From Cruorifilaria tuberocauda (Eukaryota > Nematoda > Chromadorea > Rhabditida > Onchocercidae): a stretch of 64,000 nt of DNA. Position 1 is the stretch's first letter; every line of letters starts with the position of its first letter. A model generated the notes under the pieces. That model was not told the DNA's origin. It saw only the letters and a program-made list of their open reading frames with translations, and did no database searches. A program made the translations under genes and the position numbers. The stretch lies in the NCBI GenBank assembly GCA_013365365.1, contig JABVXU010000007.1, positions 248,001 through 312,000 of the forward strand, read 5' to 3'. This document shows, one piece after another, positions 54,801 through 64,000 of the stretch.

Positions 54801-57800
54801 CAGGTTATTTTTCTCATAGAACGAAAACAAAAAATAAATGAAAACTGTTTTAATTAATAGATTAAAATACTTAAAACTTAAAATTTTCATAAAGAAATTT
54901 TAAGATTAGCTTAACATTTATACTGATTAGATTAAGTTTGAGTGCTATTTCTTCGATACGAAAAACCATTATGAATCGTTTTTCATCTATGTAACACACA
55001 ATATTAATTTTTAGCAATGGAAAAAAACAAAACAAAATTGATGAAAATGTTAAGAATGAATCTGACAAAACATCACACCAATCACCGACAACTCCGACTC
55101 GATTCTACTCCTATAGTACCCTTCCAACATCATCGTATAAGTATGTATACTTATAGCTTTTGTAGTAGCTTACTGTTGTCAAATCTTAGAAAAATTGTTA
55201 CCTGTTACTGTAGAACCTTTTTATTTTTTATATTTTTTTATTTTATACTTTTTGGCTAAACTTTTTTCAAAAAAATAAGTGTATTTTATTATTTGAGCTA
55301 TTATATAAGGTAATAATGCGAAATTTTCTAACTTTTAAGAAGTATAAAACCATTAGAAAATTTAAAAGAAAATTAGTAAAATAAAAAGGAAACTAATAAA
55401 ATTATTAGAAAACAAATGCAAAACGAAAAGAAAACATTCAATCAACTAAAAAATGATGCTAACTAATTCGATTATTTCAATCTTTACACTTTTTAAGCTA
55501 TTAAATTTCATTAATTTATGTTTTGTCAGTTCGTTCAACTTTTATAGTTAAAATTAACTTTAGGTTATCGGCAACAGTGAAACATTTGAGTGAAAGTAAT
55601 TCCGCTGTTGAAATTCGACAATTTGAAACAATTACGAATGGAACACGAGCTGAAATTAAGAAAATTTCACCATTCCCGGATCCGCCACCTACGCTTATTC
55701 TCAGTAATCTCAATTTAAAATTGATCATAAAACCAAAATCTATTGAAATTATTTGAAAATTTTTAATTCCGAAATATTTATTTAAAGATTTGTTTAATTT
55801 CACAATTTATAAAAATTTCCATATGAAATCACAATAAGCTTTAAAAGAAAAGTTAAAACAATCGTTTTAGACAAGGAAATGACGGTGGAATATGATAAAA
55901 ATGGCCGTCTTCATTACATTCCGAAAAGCATTTCACGTTCCACATCACGTGATCGGCATGATAACAGCGATTTTTCATCTTATGGCCCGGATGAATATTC
56001 GTCAACCGGACAATTGCATTTTAGAACAAATAGTACCGGTAATTTGAAAGCCTATATACCAATTAGTTTAAAAGCATAAATAAATTAACTTTTGCAGAAT
56101 TTAATGGTAAACTAATTTACCTATTTAAAATTTTTTTTGCAATTTGTAATTCCTAAGGTATTTTCTCACGCTTAGATGTCTGATAAAAATGCGTGGAAAA
56201 AATCTCGGAGATTTCCCGATTAAGAAAAGAATCTGCTTATAGAATTAAATATTAGAAACTTTTATTCAAACATTTCAATGTAAATTTTATCAGTTACAGG
56301 AACGAATATTTTATATGATATTCGTCGAGATGAAGTAGCCCGCAGCACTCAACCATCGGTACGTTTAATGGCAAAAGCATTTGAAACTGTGGAAACGAAA
56401 GCATCAAAAACTCTTCCAGATTCAAAGCGATCATTATTTGGTATACGTAAATCTCATTCCGTTGAAGCTGAAATAGGAAAAGGCATTGGAAGTGCTACAA
56501 AAAATGTATGTTCCTTTTTCTAATTAAAGTTAAATTGAAGTGAAATAAATTTGTTCATAATAATTGTATTTTTAGGTGTTAGCACCATTAACATCATCAC
56601 CAGTAGCAGTTACTGTACTTGGCCGAAATACGTCACTCAGTCATATCGAAGAACTAATGGGTAGTCAGTCACCATTCGGAAACGTAACACGTGGAAGTCG
56701 TAATCCATTTAAAATAATGAGTAAGTTTATTTCTTAGGAAATATTTAAGTTTTTCTCTGGAAGCCCTAAGCAAACCCATGAAAAATATTATTACTGTATA
56801 ATTTAAATTTATGAATTTTATATTAATCATTGATCAAATAGGAGATTTATTGATAGTAAATAGTAACTGATAAACAATTTGAGTTTGAAAATTCCTAAAT
56901 GCAGATGAATGTCATCGCTCCCAAGTAAATTTATTTTGTTTAGAGAGTACTGATAAAATGAATAATTTTTGCCTTAGCATGCTAGCATAGTTCAATTTAT
57001 TATTGTAATTAATCAACAATCAAAGTTGTAATTTTCTGCTTTTTATTTATCTTTAGAAACAAAATTAGTTGATCGTGTACGACGAAGTTTGAGTAGATCA
57101 AACTCAAAAGGATATAGAGATAATTCGACGGAAAGTAATCAAAGCAGTAAACGTGGAAGTGAAAGCACTATAATCGTTGATCACAAAAATGAAGTACTTG
57201 AAAAATTTAATGAAGTAAAGGTATAGTTAATGCTTTCCACAGATTTTTTTAAATCGACAATTTTTAAGTTAACGAAAATATTTGTGTAATAATTAAACAT
57301 TTATAAATGAAGTCTTGTAAATTTATAAGAAAACAATTCAATATTATTGCTTTTATAAGATCATCAGCTGTTACATATCTCTGTCAATGCCTGTTAGCGG
57401 AAGTCTGGCGTAGAAAACAAATCCGGAAAATGACAATATACAGATTTATCAATGAAAATCATAACCTTACATAGATTTATCAAAATAGCTAGGGTTCTAA
57501 AATTATGCAGTCAGAACAAATAATTTTTTGAATTCCCTACAATATCCTGAAATAAACATCAAAGTGTTTTTTAATCGTTTCCTGCAAAAGTTTGATCCAG
57601 AAAGTGGATACTATTTGCATAAATGAATATATTCCGATTTAAATTTGATTAAATTTCAGTTTGTGCGGGTAACAACTTTGAAATAACAAAAATGCAACTT
57701 TATTTTAAAATTCAAAATTTAACTAAATGATGAATTAACTTATTGTTTAAAGTACAAATACTACAGAATTCCCAAATATCATCGCCAACTAAGAAAGCTA

Positions 57801-57853
57801 CAAGCAAACCTCGGACGAAGAAAAAAGGAAAAAAAACAGCAACAAGCAGTTAG
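39865..57853 (+). CDS. MTCL1/SOGA-family coiled-coil microtubule cross-linker
   Basis: Thirty-nine exons join without a phase break: 39865-39934, 40366-40458, 41077-41246, 41925-42019, 42208-42340, 42521-42682, 43165-43326, 43727-43894, 44412-44501, 44687-44833, 44912-44997, 46073-46177, 46582-46645, 46926-47073, 47405-47523, 47811-47909, 48754-48858, 49029-49118, 49457-49567, 49964-50113, 50401-50481, 50728-50901, 51007-51172, 51283-51408, 51654-51799, 52002-52136, 52532-52621, 52707-52844, 52988-53155, 53548-53709, 54073-54252, 54596-54723, 55015-55140, 55564-55703, 55871-56038, 56300-56505, 56576-56720, 57057-57220, 57767-57853. The protein is 1698 aa: Gln-rich N-terminus, basic KERTREKRRSWRD, near-continuous coiled coil (~140-1350), then a Ser/Arg-rich basic tail. 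NCRILQFKLRKSER, VSVRLHNELE, the EREADLRDQLKF segment and RSFSEG mark the SOGA/MTCL1 family, which bundles microtubules. Exon 1 stays open upstream to an acceptor at 39788, so an earlier start is possible. Confidence 0.92.
43960..44335. repeat. Degenerate TATC/TACGTA-rich tandem repeat in intron 8 of the MTCL1-like gene
   Basis: Units of roughly 40-60 bp share TATCTTATATCA (or TACC/TGTC variants), then a GGATATA or GGACACG element and ACGTAC-TAT. They recur across almost the whole intron between the exons ending at 43894 and starting at 44412. The stretch is richer in CG dinucleotides than neighbouring introns. Confidence 0.55.
45780..45905. repeat. CA/ACGT microsatellite in intron 11 of the MTCL1-like gene
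   Basis: Imperfect (CA)n with CATA, CACG and CAGA interruptions ends in ACGTACGCACATGTACGTACG. Minus-strand open frames over it read as Cys/Val/Tyr-rich repeats and are artefacts. Confidence 0.8.
47090..47262. repeat. ~53-bp tandem repeat in intron 14, each copy with a splice-acceptor-like site
   Basis: Copies begin near 47117, 47170 and 47223 (GTTT-TTATTATCAA, then TTTCTTTAGAG, then a CACAAAAT-ATATA block), with a partial copy before them at the end of the upstream open frame. The TTTAGAG in each copy resembles a 3' splice acceptor. None is needed by the gene model, which uses the acceptor at 47404. Confidence 0.65.
50220..50395. repeat. ATT/TTA trinucleotide repeat in intron 20
   Basis: Interrupted (ATT)n with TTG and ATC variants fills most of the intron between the exon ending at 50113 and the exon starting at 50401, running close to the acceptor. 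Confidence 0.8.
53815..54055. repeat. Purine-rich imperfect repeat in intron 30
   Basis: Blocks resembling AAATAAATAAG-AAAATTGATAAGTAATAAA recur every ~35-45 bp between the exons ending at 53709 and starting at 54073. Opposite-strand reading gives a spurious Tyr/Leu/Ile-rich frame. Confidence 0.6.
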
Positions 57854-59870
57854 CTAACAAAGAAGCACTGTGAACAAGAACACATTAATGTACCGCTCGT
57901 TTTGAATTTTGGAAAATGGAGGAACAATTTTGAATATTTCTTTGTTTGAATCCTGTAATTTCTATGATTTCTGTTAGCCTACATATATAACGCATTGGTT
58001 TATCGTTAGATGTTAAAATATCGCATCTAATGATCACAAAATTGTCATTTTTACTGTCATTTTTTTAAATTTTTTCTTAAATTTCAATGTAGTACTCGTA
58101 CTATAATGGTGTGATACATATATGTACAGACTGAACTTTTCAGTCTAATTTTTCTTGACTAACTTAATTCAATATCCCTCAGTCATAATATCTTTCTTAT
58201 CACCACCTCATCAAATTTAGCATTATGTTCAGGTTTTTGTCGAATTCATCCAAAACTTCGACTCTTACTGCTCATTTCTTAATACTACTAATTCAAAAAA
58301 GATATAATTACTATTTGTTAAATTTCAGTTCAAAGATTTTTGATAATAATAATGATTGGAAATCATCTTCCGTAAACAATAATTTATTAAAAGAAGAAAA
58401 GTTTCATTCATTGACAAAATACTGTTGGAATAATTGTTTCTTGAATTCTCCAACAATTCTGAAAATTAAAAGAAATTTCGAGAGTAATATTTCCAAGATT
58501 TAAATTCTTATCAATTAAATGCTAAGTCGCAATTTTTACTGAGTCGTTTTTTAGCAAAATTTCAACTCAAACTGGACAATTCATTTCAACTAATTGCTTT
58601 TCCATCCATTGTTGATGTTTATTCATCAGTATTTCTCCATAATCTATTAACTGTTCATAAAGTGATATGAGAATCTTTGACTTTCTCATTTATTTATCAA
58701 TTATATATTAGTTTAAATTTCAGTTGATTTTTTTATTTTAGGCAAAAAATTTTCCTGCAATCTCAAGTAATTCCAATTAAAATTTCATTGAAGCAACACT
58801 TTGGTTTGCTGATACGATATATCTAACTGTTTCTTATTCTTCAATTAATAGATTGCCTGATGATGTTCTAAAAGCTGCCTTATCATTTTCTTTATTATTA
58901 TCATATGTCATATTGATAAAATCTCATTTTCGCAGCATTTGAAGTGAGGAATAAAGTTAAATTAAGAATTAATTTAGTAAATTCAGAAAAAAATCGCATA
59001 TAATTCATCTTCTGAAGTTACAAGAATATCTCTTATAAAAAAAACACACGTGAATATAATAAAAGAAGAAACAGTTTACTGATAATGTCAATTATTAAAG
59101 GAAAAAAATTAACTGAAAAATGAATTCCTGGAACTTTTGTTAATCAAACAGCTATAATGATTCTTTTGTAATTGTTGGAATATTTAACGCTGAAATACGT
59201 CTGTACCAAACGTATTTAAGATAATGGTTGAATAAATCACGGAATGATTATGAAACAAAAAAACAGTGAAAATGTTAACATGTTCTTTTTCATTTCTTTC
59301 TTTTCCCTTTTGTTTATTACAACTATAATACGAAACAAAAAATAAATAAATACCTGTTGCAAAGTTGTTAAAATGATTTTAATTCACTGTATCATATCAT
59401 TCAACAATTAGACCTGCTAATCTTTCCAATCCTGGCTTGATTTTCTTGTATCGGAGTAACAATCACGGTGTAATTAGCCGAAACTTTAAACAGAGTGTAT
59501 ATTTCTGATTCTTTATCTCTACCTGAAATGCCTATGAATATCACAATAAATGATCGACCTGAAGGTGAATAAATCAACATAATGACAAGATAACATACTA
59601 GAGCATTATATCTAGTCCTAAAATAGTAAGTTAAAGGATTCAACTATCAAACATCATACATCTCTCTTTTACAATCAGTTATCACTAAATGATAGTTTCT
59701 ATGATGATTGTGATAATATCGAAATTTAAATTGAATTTTAAATGTATTAGCATTTCAAACTGGCTAAAAAAAGCCATCAATCAAAGATCATCGGGCTCTA
59801 TAGTATAAAATCTCCTTATCAGTACTGAATGAGTATCGGACCGTATTCTATGCAACGGATTTTTTCGTAG
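57854..59870. other. Gene-poor region between the MTCL1-like gene and the operon
   Basis: This holds the 3' UTR of the MTCL1-like gene and the operon promoter. An AT-rich open frame at 58225-58503 (+) has no recognisable protein feature. One minus-strand segment at 59401-59561 may be an isolated exon and is listed separately. Otherwise I see nothing. Confidence 0.5.
59401..59561 (-). CDS. Possible terminal exon of an unrecognised minus-strand gene
   Basis: Behind an acceptor-like TTCACCTTCAG the minus strand is open for about 51 codons to a TGA at 59401-59403. The reading contains GRDKESEIYTLFKVSANYT and ends GKISRSNC; its amino-acid make-up is more protein-like than the surrounding frames. 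No partner exon was identified upstream (59650-59960) with matching phase, and the plus strand is also open for 32 codons here. Treat it as a candidate only. Confidence 0.25.
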
Positions 59871-59873
59871 TGA

Positions 59874-59883
59874 CACGTTTCAG
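59874..59883 (+). promoter_or_regulatory. Candidate trans-splice acceptor of the first operon gene
   Basis: ACACGTTTCAG ends at 59883, 26 nt before the ATG at 59910. A pyrimidine-AG site this close to a start codon, with no coding exon seen upstream, is what spliced-leader addition needs in nematodes. Confidence 0.5.
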
Positions 59884-59909
59884 TTAGTGTCATCGTTCTA
59901 TAACGAGAC

Positions 59910-60059
59910 ATGTCAAGATTTTTTTCTTCGCATTGGTGGTTACAGGTTGACAAGTGGTTGGCACCCGTGTTAAGTGCACTGGGAGTTTTGTTAGGGTACC
60001 GAGGCTTAGATTATTATAGATATCAATTAATGCCGTATATTTCTGTGGTATTTGAATAA
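59910..60059 (+). CDS. 49-aa putative membrane microprotein, first gene of the operon
   Basis: A single uninterrupted frame runs from ATG 59910 to TAA 60059. It begins MSRFFSSHWW and has one hydrophobic stretch (about residues 16-31, LAPVLSALGVLLGYRG), followed by an aromatic DYYRYQ segment. The region is GC-richer than its surroundings. A good acceptor lies 26 nt upstream, and the stop is 119 nt before the eL29 start, the spacing typical of nematode operons. One short hydrophobic span near a basic N-terminus resembles small accessory subunits of mitochondrial inner or outer membrane complexes, but I cannot assign it to one. It is too short to be called on length alone; the context is the main support. 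Confidence 0.5.
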   Translation: MSRFFSSHWWLQVDKWLAPVLSALGVLLGYRGLDYYRYQLMPYISVVFE

Positions 60060-60147
60060 CTACTGTTCGGATTATGAAATAGGAATAAATTTAGGTCATT
60101 TAATTAAATATAATCTAAAAAAAGATGTGTAAATATTTTTCTCTGAT

Positions 60148-60158
60148 TTTTCTTTCAG
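60148..60158 (+). promoter_or_regulatory. Candidate trans-splice acceptor of the eL29 gene
   Basis: TTTTCTTTCAG ends at 60158, 19 nt before the eL29 ATG and about 99 nt after the upstream stop. It is the best acceptor match in the cluster and fits SL addition to a downstream operon gene. Confidence 0.65.
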
Positions 60159-60177
60159 CATTCAATTATTCAGCAGT

Positions 60178-60788
60178 ATGGCAAAATCGAAGAATCATAC
60201 AAATCATAATCAGAGTACGTCTTCATTTTTATGCATTTGAATCCGTAGCTTTCTGTCATAGTATATTTATATCATGATTAATATCGATTGATTGTGCGAG
60301 TTCTATCTTTCGTGATAGACTTGCCGCGAATTGTGTTGCCACAAGTTTTTGGAATCTGAATCAAAATTTACTGCTTGAAGATTGCCATCCTACAGATATA
60401 ATTAACTGCGGTAATTAAGAGAAAATATGTGTTTTACAGAAAGATACAATAATATAATATCCATGTAAAGTTTTGGATGGCATTGGCATCTTAAAAATGA
60501 AATAGTTCCATTTAATCTTTACATTTCCATCGTTAAACTGCGATTCTCAATATTTTAAAAATTTTTGAGACATTTCCTAAATATAGTGTGTTATACAGTC
60601 TTTATCATAGACATCCTGTGATATCTGTCATTTCAGATAGAAAAGATCATAGGAATGGCATTAAAAAACCGAAGAAACATCGTTTCATGTCCATGAAAGG
60701 AGTTGACCAGAAGTTTTTGCGGAATCTTCGATTCGCCAAGAAGCATAATAAACGACGTCACCAGCAGAAAAAAGAGTCTGAAGCCTAA
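60178..60788 (+). CDS. rpl-29: 60S ribosomal protein eL29
   Basis: Two exons: 60178-60214 (ATG) and 60637-60788 (TAA at 60786-60788), joined in phase 1 to give 62 aa. The sequence starts [20 protein letters not shown], continues IKKPKKHRF, then [19 protein letters not shown], and ends in a Lys/Gln/Glu tail. This is the complete eL29 family pattern and length for an invertebrate. The protein is a small, very basic component of the cytosolic large ribosomal subunit. The intron sits after codon 12. It is the second gene of the cluster, behind an excellent acceptor and followed by an AATAAA 38 nt after the stop, so its 3' end is well defined. Confidence 0.97.
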
Positions 60789-60825
60789 AACAGTTTTATG
60801 ATTGATTCTTTTTTGTTATGTTATC

Positions 60826-60831
60826 AATAAA
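60826..60831 (+). terminator. Polyadenylation signal of the eL29 gene
   Basis: A canonical AATAAA lies 38 nt after the eL29 stop, followed by T-rich sequence (GTTGATTGTTTTTTGC). It would give a very short 3' UTR, usual for ribosomal protein mRNAs and for internal operon genes. Confidence 0.7.
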
Positions 60832-61130
60832 CTGTTAGTATTGTTGATTGTTTTTTGCATTGTATAAGCTATGCAATACTTTCTGCATATTTTGCTTATG
60901 GAATTATTTTATTTCACAGAAAACGCTTCCTTTTATTAACAAAATGGATAAGGGCATTGCATCCACAGACTTTCATGCCCGTTGATTGAATGTGCTTGCA
61001 GCTCCTTAGTTGCTGGTGTATTTCTACAGTTTTTTTTTATTGCTTTGGAAGTTAAAAGTTGAATTTTGATTTGTTGACCTACTACATTTTGTTTTTATTG
61101 AAATCATGTACCTAAGGTCTTGAATTTTTT

Positions 61131-61139
61131 CTTATGTAG
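61131..61139 (+). promoter_or_regulatory. Candidate trans-splice acceptor of the THOC7 gene
   Basis: TTTTTTCTTATGTAG ends at 61139, 32 nt before the THOC7 ATG and about 310 nt after the eL29 AATAAA, in the usual intercistronic range for nematode operons. Confidence 0.5.
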
Positions 61140-61171
61140 ACTTTTATAAGTCATTAATAAGTTTAGTAAAA

Positions 61172-63408
61172 ATGAATGAAGAATGCATTATCCGGAAGTT
61201 GGTAGCCGATGGGGATGGTTGTGGTGATGATCGCCGGTTTGTAACCATTCTTACGTTGCTGCTGAAACTTAAAGAACCAGAGCCGTCTCAAAGGTTACAT
61301 CATTGCTCAGTGTTTTTGAACCTTTTACCACTTTTTCTGGAGAATTTTAGGTTCTATCGAGAGAAGAAGAGTTATGAAATTATTCGATGAGATTAACTTA
61401 AAACCTTGATCTTGTAGTTCTTTAGTTTACTACCACGTATTAACAAAACGTTGGATGCGGCAGAAACTGCTATGAAAAAACAAGTGTTGATTTCTGCAAT
61501 GAATGAGCGACAGATACAGGAGTACGCTATGCTCACCAATCATATAGGTACTTCTCTGTTTTATATTTTAAATTCACTGGTTTCGTAAAACTCTTCAGAA
61601 ATAAAGTTTGAATTTACTATTAAACCAAATCTCACCAGAAATACTTCATATTTATGCGTAAATATTTCTAGCGAGTCAGGAACTCATGCTTCATGTTATT
61701 ATCTCAGATTTTCGGTACTCTCGAAAAAGTTCTTTCATAAAGAATGTATGATATTAGATATGATCCCTTATCGTATATTTTTAAGCATAATCTTCTGTGC
61801 AACTGCATCGTTTTGTTTTACTTGAAGCTAAAGGAATAAAGGCAAGGGATTCTCGGATTTTTCTCAGTCTTTGCCTTTGAAGATTATTTCCTTAAATTTG
61901 TGCTTTTCCTTTTAATAAAGAACAGAGACAATATGATTGATTTGTACTCGAAATTTGTGCAATATCAAACACTCAAACATCATGATCTATCGCTCTGTAT
62001 ATCGCAGCGTTTTCAATGCTCCGTTGGCATAAAGGGGAAATAAGTAATTTGATTTACTTTTACTATATTAAATAAAGTTTCTAAAATTATTATAGAACAA
62101 GAAATTGTAAAGGCGAATGAAAGGATGGCCGCTGCAAAAAAAGAATTGTCCATTGCGAAGGGAATGCGGAAAAATAAGGAAGAATATGAATTATTAGCCA
62201 AAATGATTGAAAAAGTGCCATCTAGGCCAGAGACTATGCGGTAAAAATTTTTCTTATTTCCTTTAAGCGAAGAACAGATTTTTATTGACTTATTAGAAGG
62301 AACTAAGGCCTTGATTCGCAAAGGTGCCATTTTTACACTAATGTTTTCTTTCAAAGTTAAGATCTCATTCCGGAAACCAATTTAGTTTTGTTAAGTTTTA
62401 TGCTACACAGTATAAAACCATTCATCGAAATTTATGCGTTTTCTCTTTCTTTAGAAAAAATTCTTTAAGTTTTCATTTGCACATGAAATACCAGCTTCAG
62501 TGAACCTGATACAAATCCGAATAAGAACAAACGATTTTACTTCAATAACTGGACATTTTTTAATCCAAAAACTTCTCAAGATAGTTCTATACAATGAAGC
62601 ATTAAGAAACTAACTGCAAGTATTTAATAGCTCCTTAAGATTTATTAATCCACATAGTTCTGAACCCTTATTTTAACACAAAAATATATCATAATGCTTC
62701 CATGCTGACTAATTTTTTAATATGGCCTGTGAATATTTTAAAAGGTCGTGCTCATTTCTTCAATACTTATCGAATTATAGGAAATTAGAGATAATCAAAA
62801 AGGAACTTGAAGAACTTCATGAGAAGCAACGAAATTTAGAAGCAAAGGTTTGTTTGTCATTGATTTTCTCAAATCCAGTACCTTGGTGTCATTAGAGAGA
62901 GAGAGAGAGACGATATTGGAAAATATCTTAGGATGTTCAAAAAATCTTGCAATGTCTTTGGGTTGCCAAATTGATATTTAAGTAAGCTTTCACATTTGTT
63001 CATTCTCGCGAATTTGTTCTCCATCAGCGAGTTATGTTAAAAATAATATATAGATTCCCATGTCGCTATATATTTCAACATAATAATTATTCACACTTTA
63101 CCAGTTATCATATCAAAAAACTTTTAGCTTGCTGACCGACGTAATCACCTGCACGCTTTTAATATTATATTGGCAAATTTCTACCGATTTTTGAAAGGTA
63201 TTCTTTCAGTTCATACAGTCCATGCAGAAAATATTATAATTCTCGATCTTTTCTTTCATCGAGTTCTACTTGAATTTTTATTGCTTCCCGTAGAGACTTG
63301 AGCTAGAAATATATATCTCTAATTGTAGACGAAGAAAACGATGAAATAGTCAGTAGTGACGAGATCTTGGATGGTACGACCACGAATACGAGAAAAGAGA
63401 AAACTTGA
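61172..63408 (+). CDS. THO complex subunit 7 (THOC7)
   Basis: Six exons: 61172-61293, 61426-61547, 62096-62240, 62781-62847, 63128-63197, 63329-63408 (TGA), 606 nt and 201 aa; human THOC7 is of nearly the same length. The N-terminus IIRKLVADGDGCGDDRR matches the family signature (IRKRLLIDGDGAGDDRR in human). A long coiled coil follows (RMAAAKKELSIAKGMRKNK, EYELLAKMIEKVPSRPET, LEIIKKELEELHEKQRNLE), then the RRNHLHAFNIILANFYRFL helix and a short acidic C-terminus. THOC7 is a coiled-coil subunit of the nuclear THO complex, which with UAP56 and ALYREF forms TREX and couples transcription to mRNA export. It is the third gene of the cluster. A tempting extra exon at 61351 was left out because it breaks the frame. 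Confidence 0.93.
62892..62911. repeat. Short GA microsatellite in THOC7 intron 4
   Basis: A (GA)n run of about 20 bp lies 45 bp after the donor at 62847/62848. Its only importance is as a possible polymorphic marker. Confidence 0.8.
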
Positions 63409-63601
63409 TTTAATCTGAAGTTTTTGTCCTTTCCATACGGGTATTTTGTCAACATATTTGATCTTACAGTATCAAACTTACAGTATAACAAAGTATAAAT
63501 ATCAAAAAAGCTTGTCATATGTCGTGTATAAATCCAACAGTTGTCTGAACAAATATATTTTACACCGATATGGCAATGACAAACGCAAACATGCCCACCA
63601 C

Positions 63602-63757
63602 ATGAACGAATCGGAATCAGTAACAATAGAATTCCTTGGCTCTCAAGAGACCCAGGCACTTAAAAATTTAACAAATAAAAATAAATTTGGTTCTGACAGA
63701 TCCAGTGGTAAAAAACTAGAGACTTTTCAACAGTTTATCTTGAGTGAACAGCATTGA
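63602..63757 (+). CDS. Possible small ORF downstream of THOC7 (51 aa, unrecognised)
   Basis: ATG at 63602-63604 opens a frame to TGA at 63755-63757, reading MNESESVTIEFLG, QETQALKNL and ending LETFQQFILSEQH. Composition is hydrophilic and protein-like, and the DNA is GC-richer than intergenic sequence. It starts 193 nt after the THOC7 stop on the same strand, so it could be a fourth operon gene. The frame is open further upstream to about 63446, so this could instead be an exon of a longer gene. Another start with a donor (ATGACTGTG...GATG|GTATGA near 63775-63801) follows before the window ends. No family is recognised. Confidence 0.3.
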   Translation: MNESESVTIEFLGSQETQALKNLTNKNKFGSDRSSGKKLETFQQFILSEQH

Positions 63758-64000
63758 GAAGAAAAAGCCAAAAATGACTGTGAATAAAAATGATGGTATG
63801 AAAACATCCGCGAAGCTTGCTTTTTAAGGCGTTGCTAGAGATAAACAGGGAGACAGTACTGGTCAGTGCTACTCTTACTACATAAATTTAAAATTTCATT
63901 TTCCCAGCAATTTCCCATCTTCAATTTTTACATGTTTCTCCAAAAAATATCTAAGTGGCGATTTCTTTTCAGATCATATAATTCTACAATATATTTCCTT
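63758..64000. other. Window end downstream of the operon
   Basis: Contains a short ATG-initiated frame with a good donor (ATG near 63775, donor near 63796) that could be the first exon of the next gene, whose remainder would lie outside the window. A TTTTCCCAG acceptor-like site occurs near 63907. Nothing can be assigned. Confidence 0.3.

Noticed and set aside
58225..58503. 92-codon plus-strand frame after the MTCL1-like gene
   Set aside because: Asn/Ser/Phe-rich, AT-rich, no splice or family evidence; probably 3' UTR or intergenic.
61351..61390. Extra THOC7 exon behind GAATTTTAG
   Set aside because: Open from phase 2 but ends in TGA with no usable donor in the required phase; direct joining of 61293 to 61426 keeps the frame.
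63303..63659. 118-codon minus-strand frame
   Set aside because: Overlaps the phase-matched last exon of THOC7 on the opposite strand; composition is unconvincing.
1..64000. Bacterial-type features, CRISPR arrays, transposase genes, endosymbiont (Wolbachia) insertions
   Set aside because: No direct-repeat/spacer structure, no transposase or integrase motifs and no intron-free bacterial-like gene block were seen on either strand.

Overview
The window looks like nuclear DNA of a parasitic nematode, probably a clade III (filarial or other spirurid) worm. It is very AT-rich. Genes are cut into many small exons separated by AT-rich introns with weak or absent polypyrimidine tracts. It holds a nematode-type nuclear receptor (P-box CNGCK), and it ends in a tight same-strand gene cluster that looks like a nematode operon with trans-splice acceptors. 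The species assignment is inference. All gene models were read by eye by matching exon phases and open frames.

Layout. At 122-1603 (+) is the 3' part of a FAF2/UBXD8-like gene, whose 5' part lies outside the window. At 3092-7609 (-), convergent with it, is a 12-exon HNF4-type supplementary nuclear hormone receptor whose frame closes exactly (490 aa). From 7.6 to 21.0 kb I see no convincing exon, only AT-rich DNA with GA/CT tracts, TG/ACGT-rich microsatellites, a GAATG-type pentanucleotide array and degenerate minisatellites. At 21010-21920 (-) is a three-exon gene for an unrecognised 91-aa single-pass membrane protein. At 24376-30973 (-) is a 12-exon gene for an MH2-domain protein that is not a canonical SMAD. 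It best matches the protostome Expansion (Nalpha-MH2) family. An 8.9 kb divergent intergenic stretch follows, with a tandem duplication and a ~35-bp minisatellite.

At 39865-57853 (+) is the largest gene, 39 exons coding for a 1698-aa coiled-coil protein of the MTCL1/SOGA microtubule cross-linker family, with a closed reading frame throughout.

At 59.9-63.8 kb (+) is a compact cluster: a 49-aa putative membrane microprotein, ribosomal protein eL29 (62 aa), THOC7 of the THO/TREX mRNA export complex (201 aa), and possibly another small ORF. Short spacing and splice-acceptor-like sites just upstream of the first three ATGs suggest a polycistronic, spliced-leader-processed operon.

No mobile element with coding capacity, CRISPR array, rRNA or convincing tRNA was seen. 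The most unusual items are the Expansion-type MH2 gene, the two small membrane-protein genes, a candidate GC-AG intron in the FAF2 gene, and a promoter-like motif cluster inside an Expansion intron.
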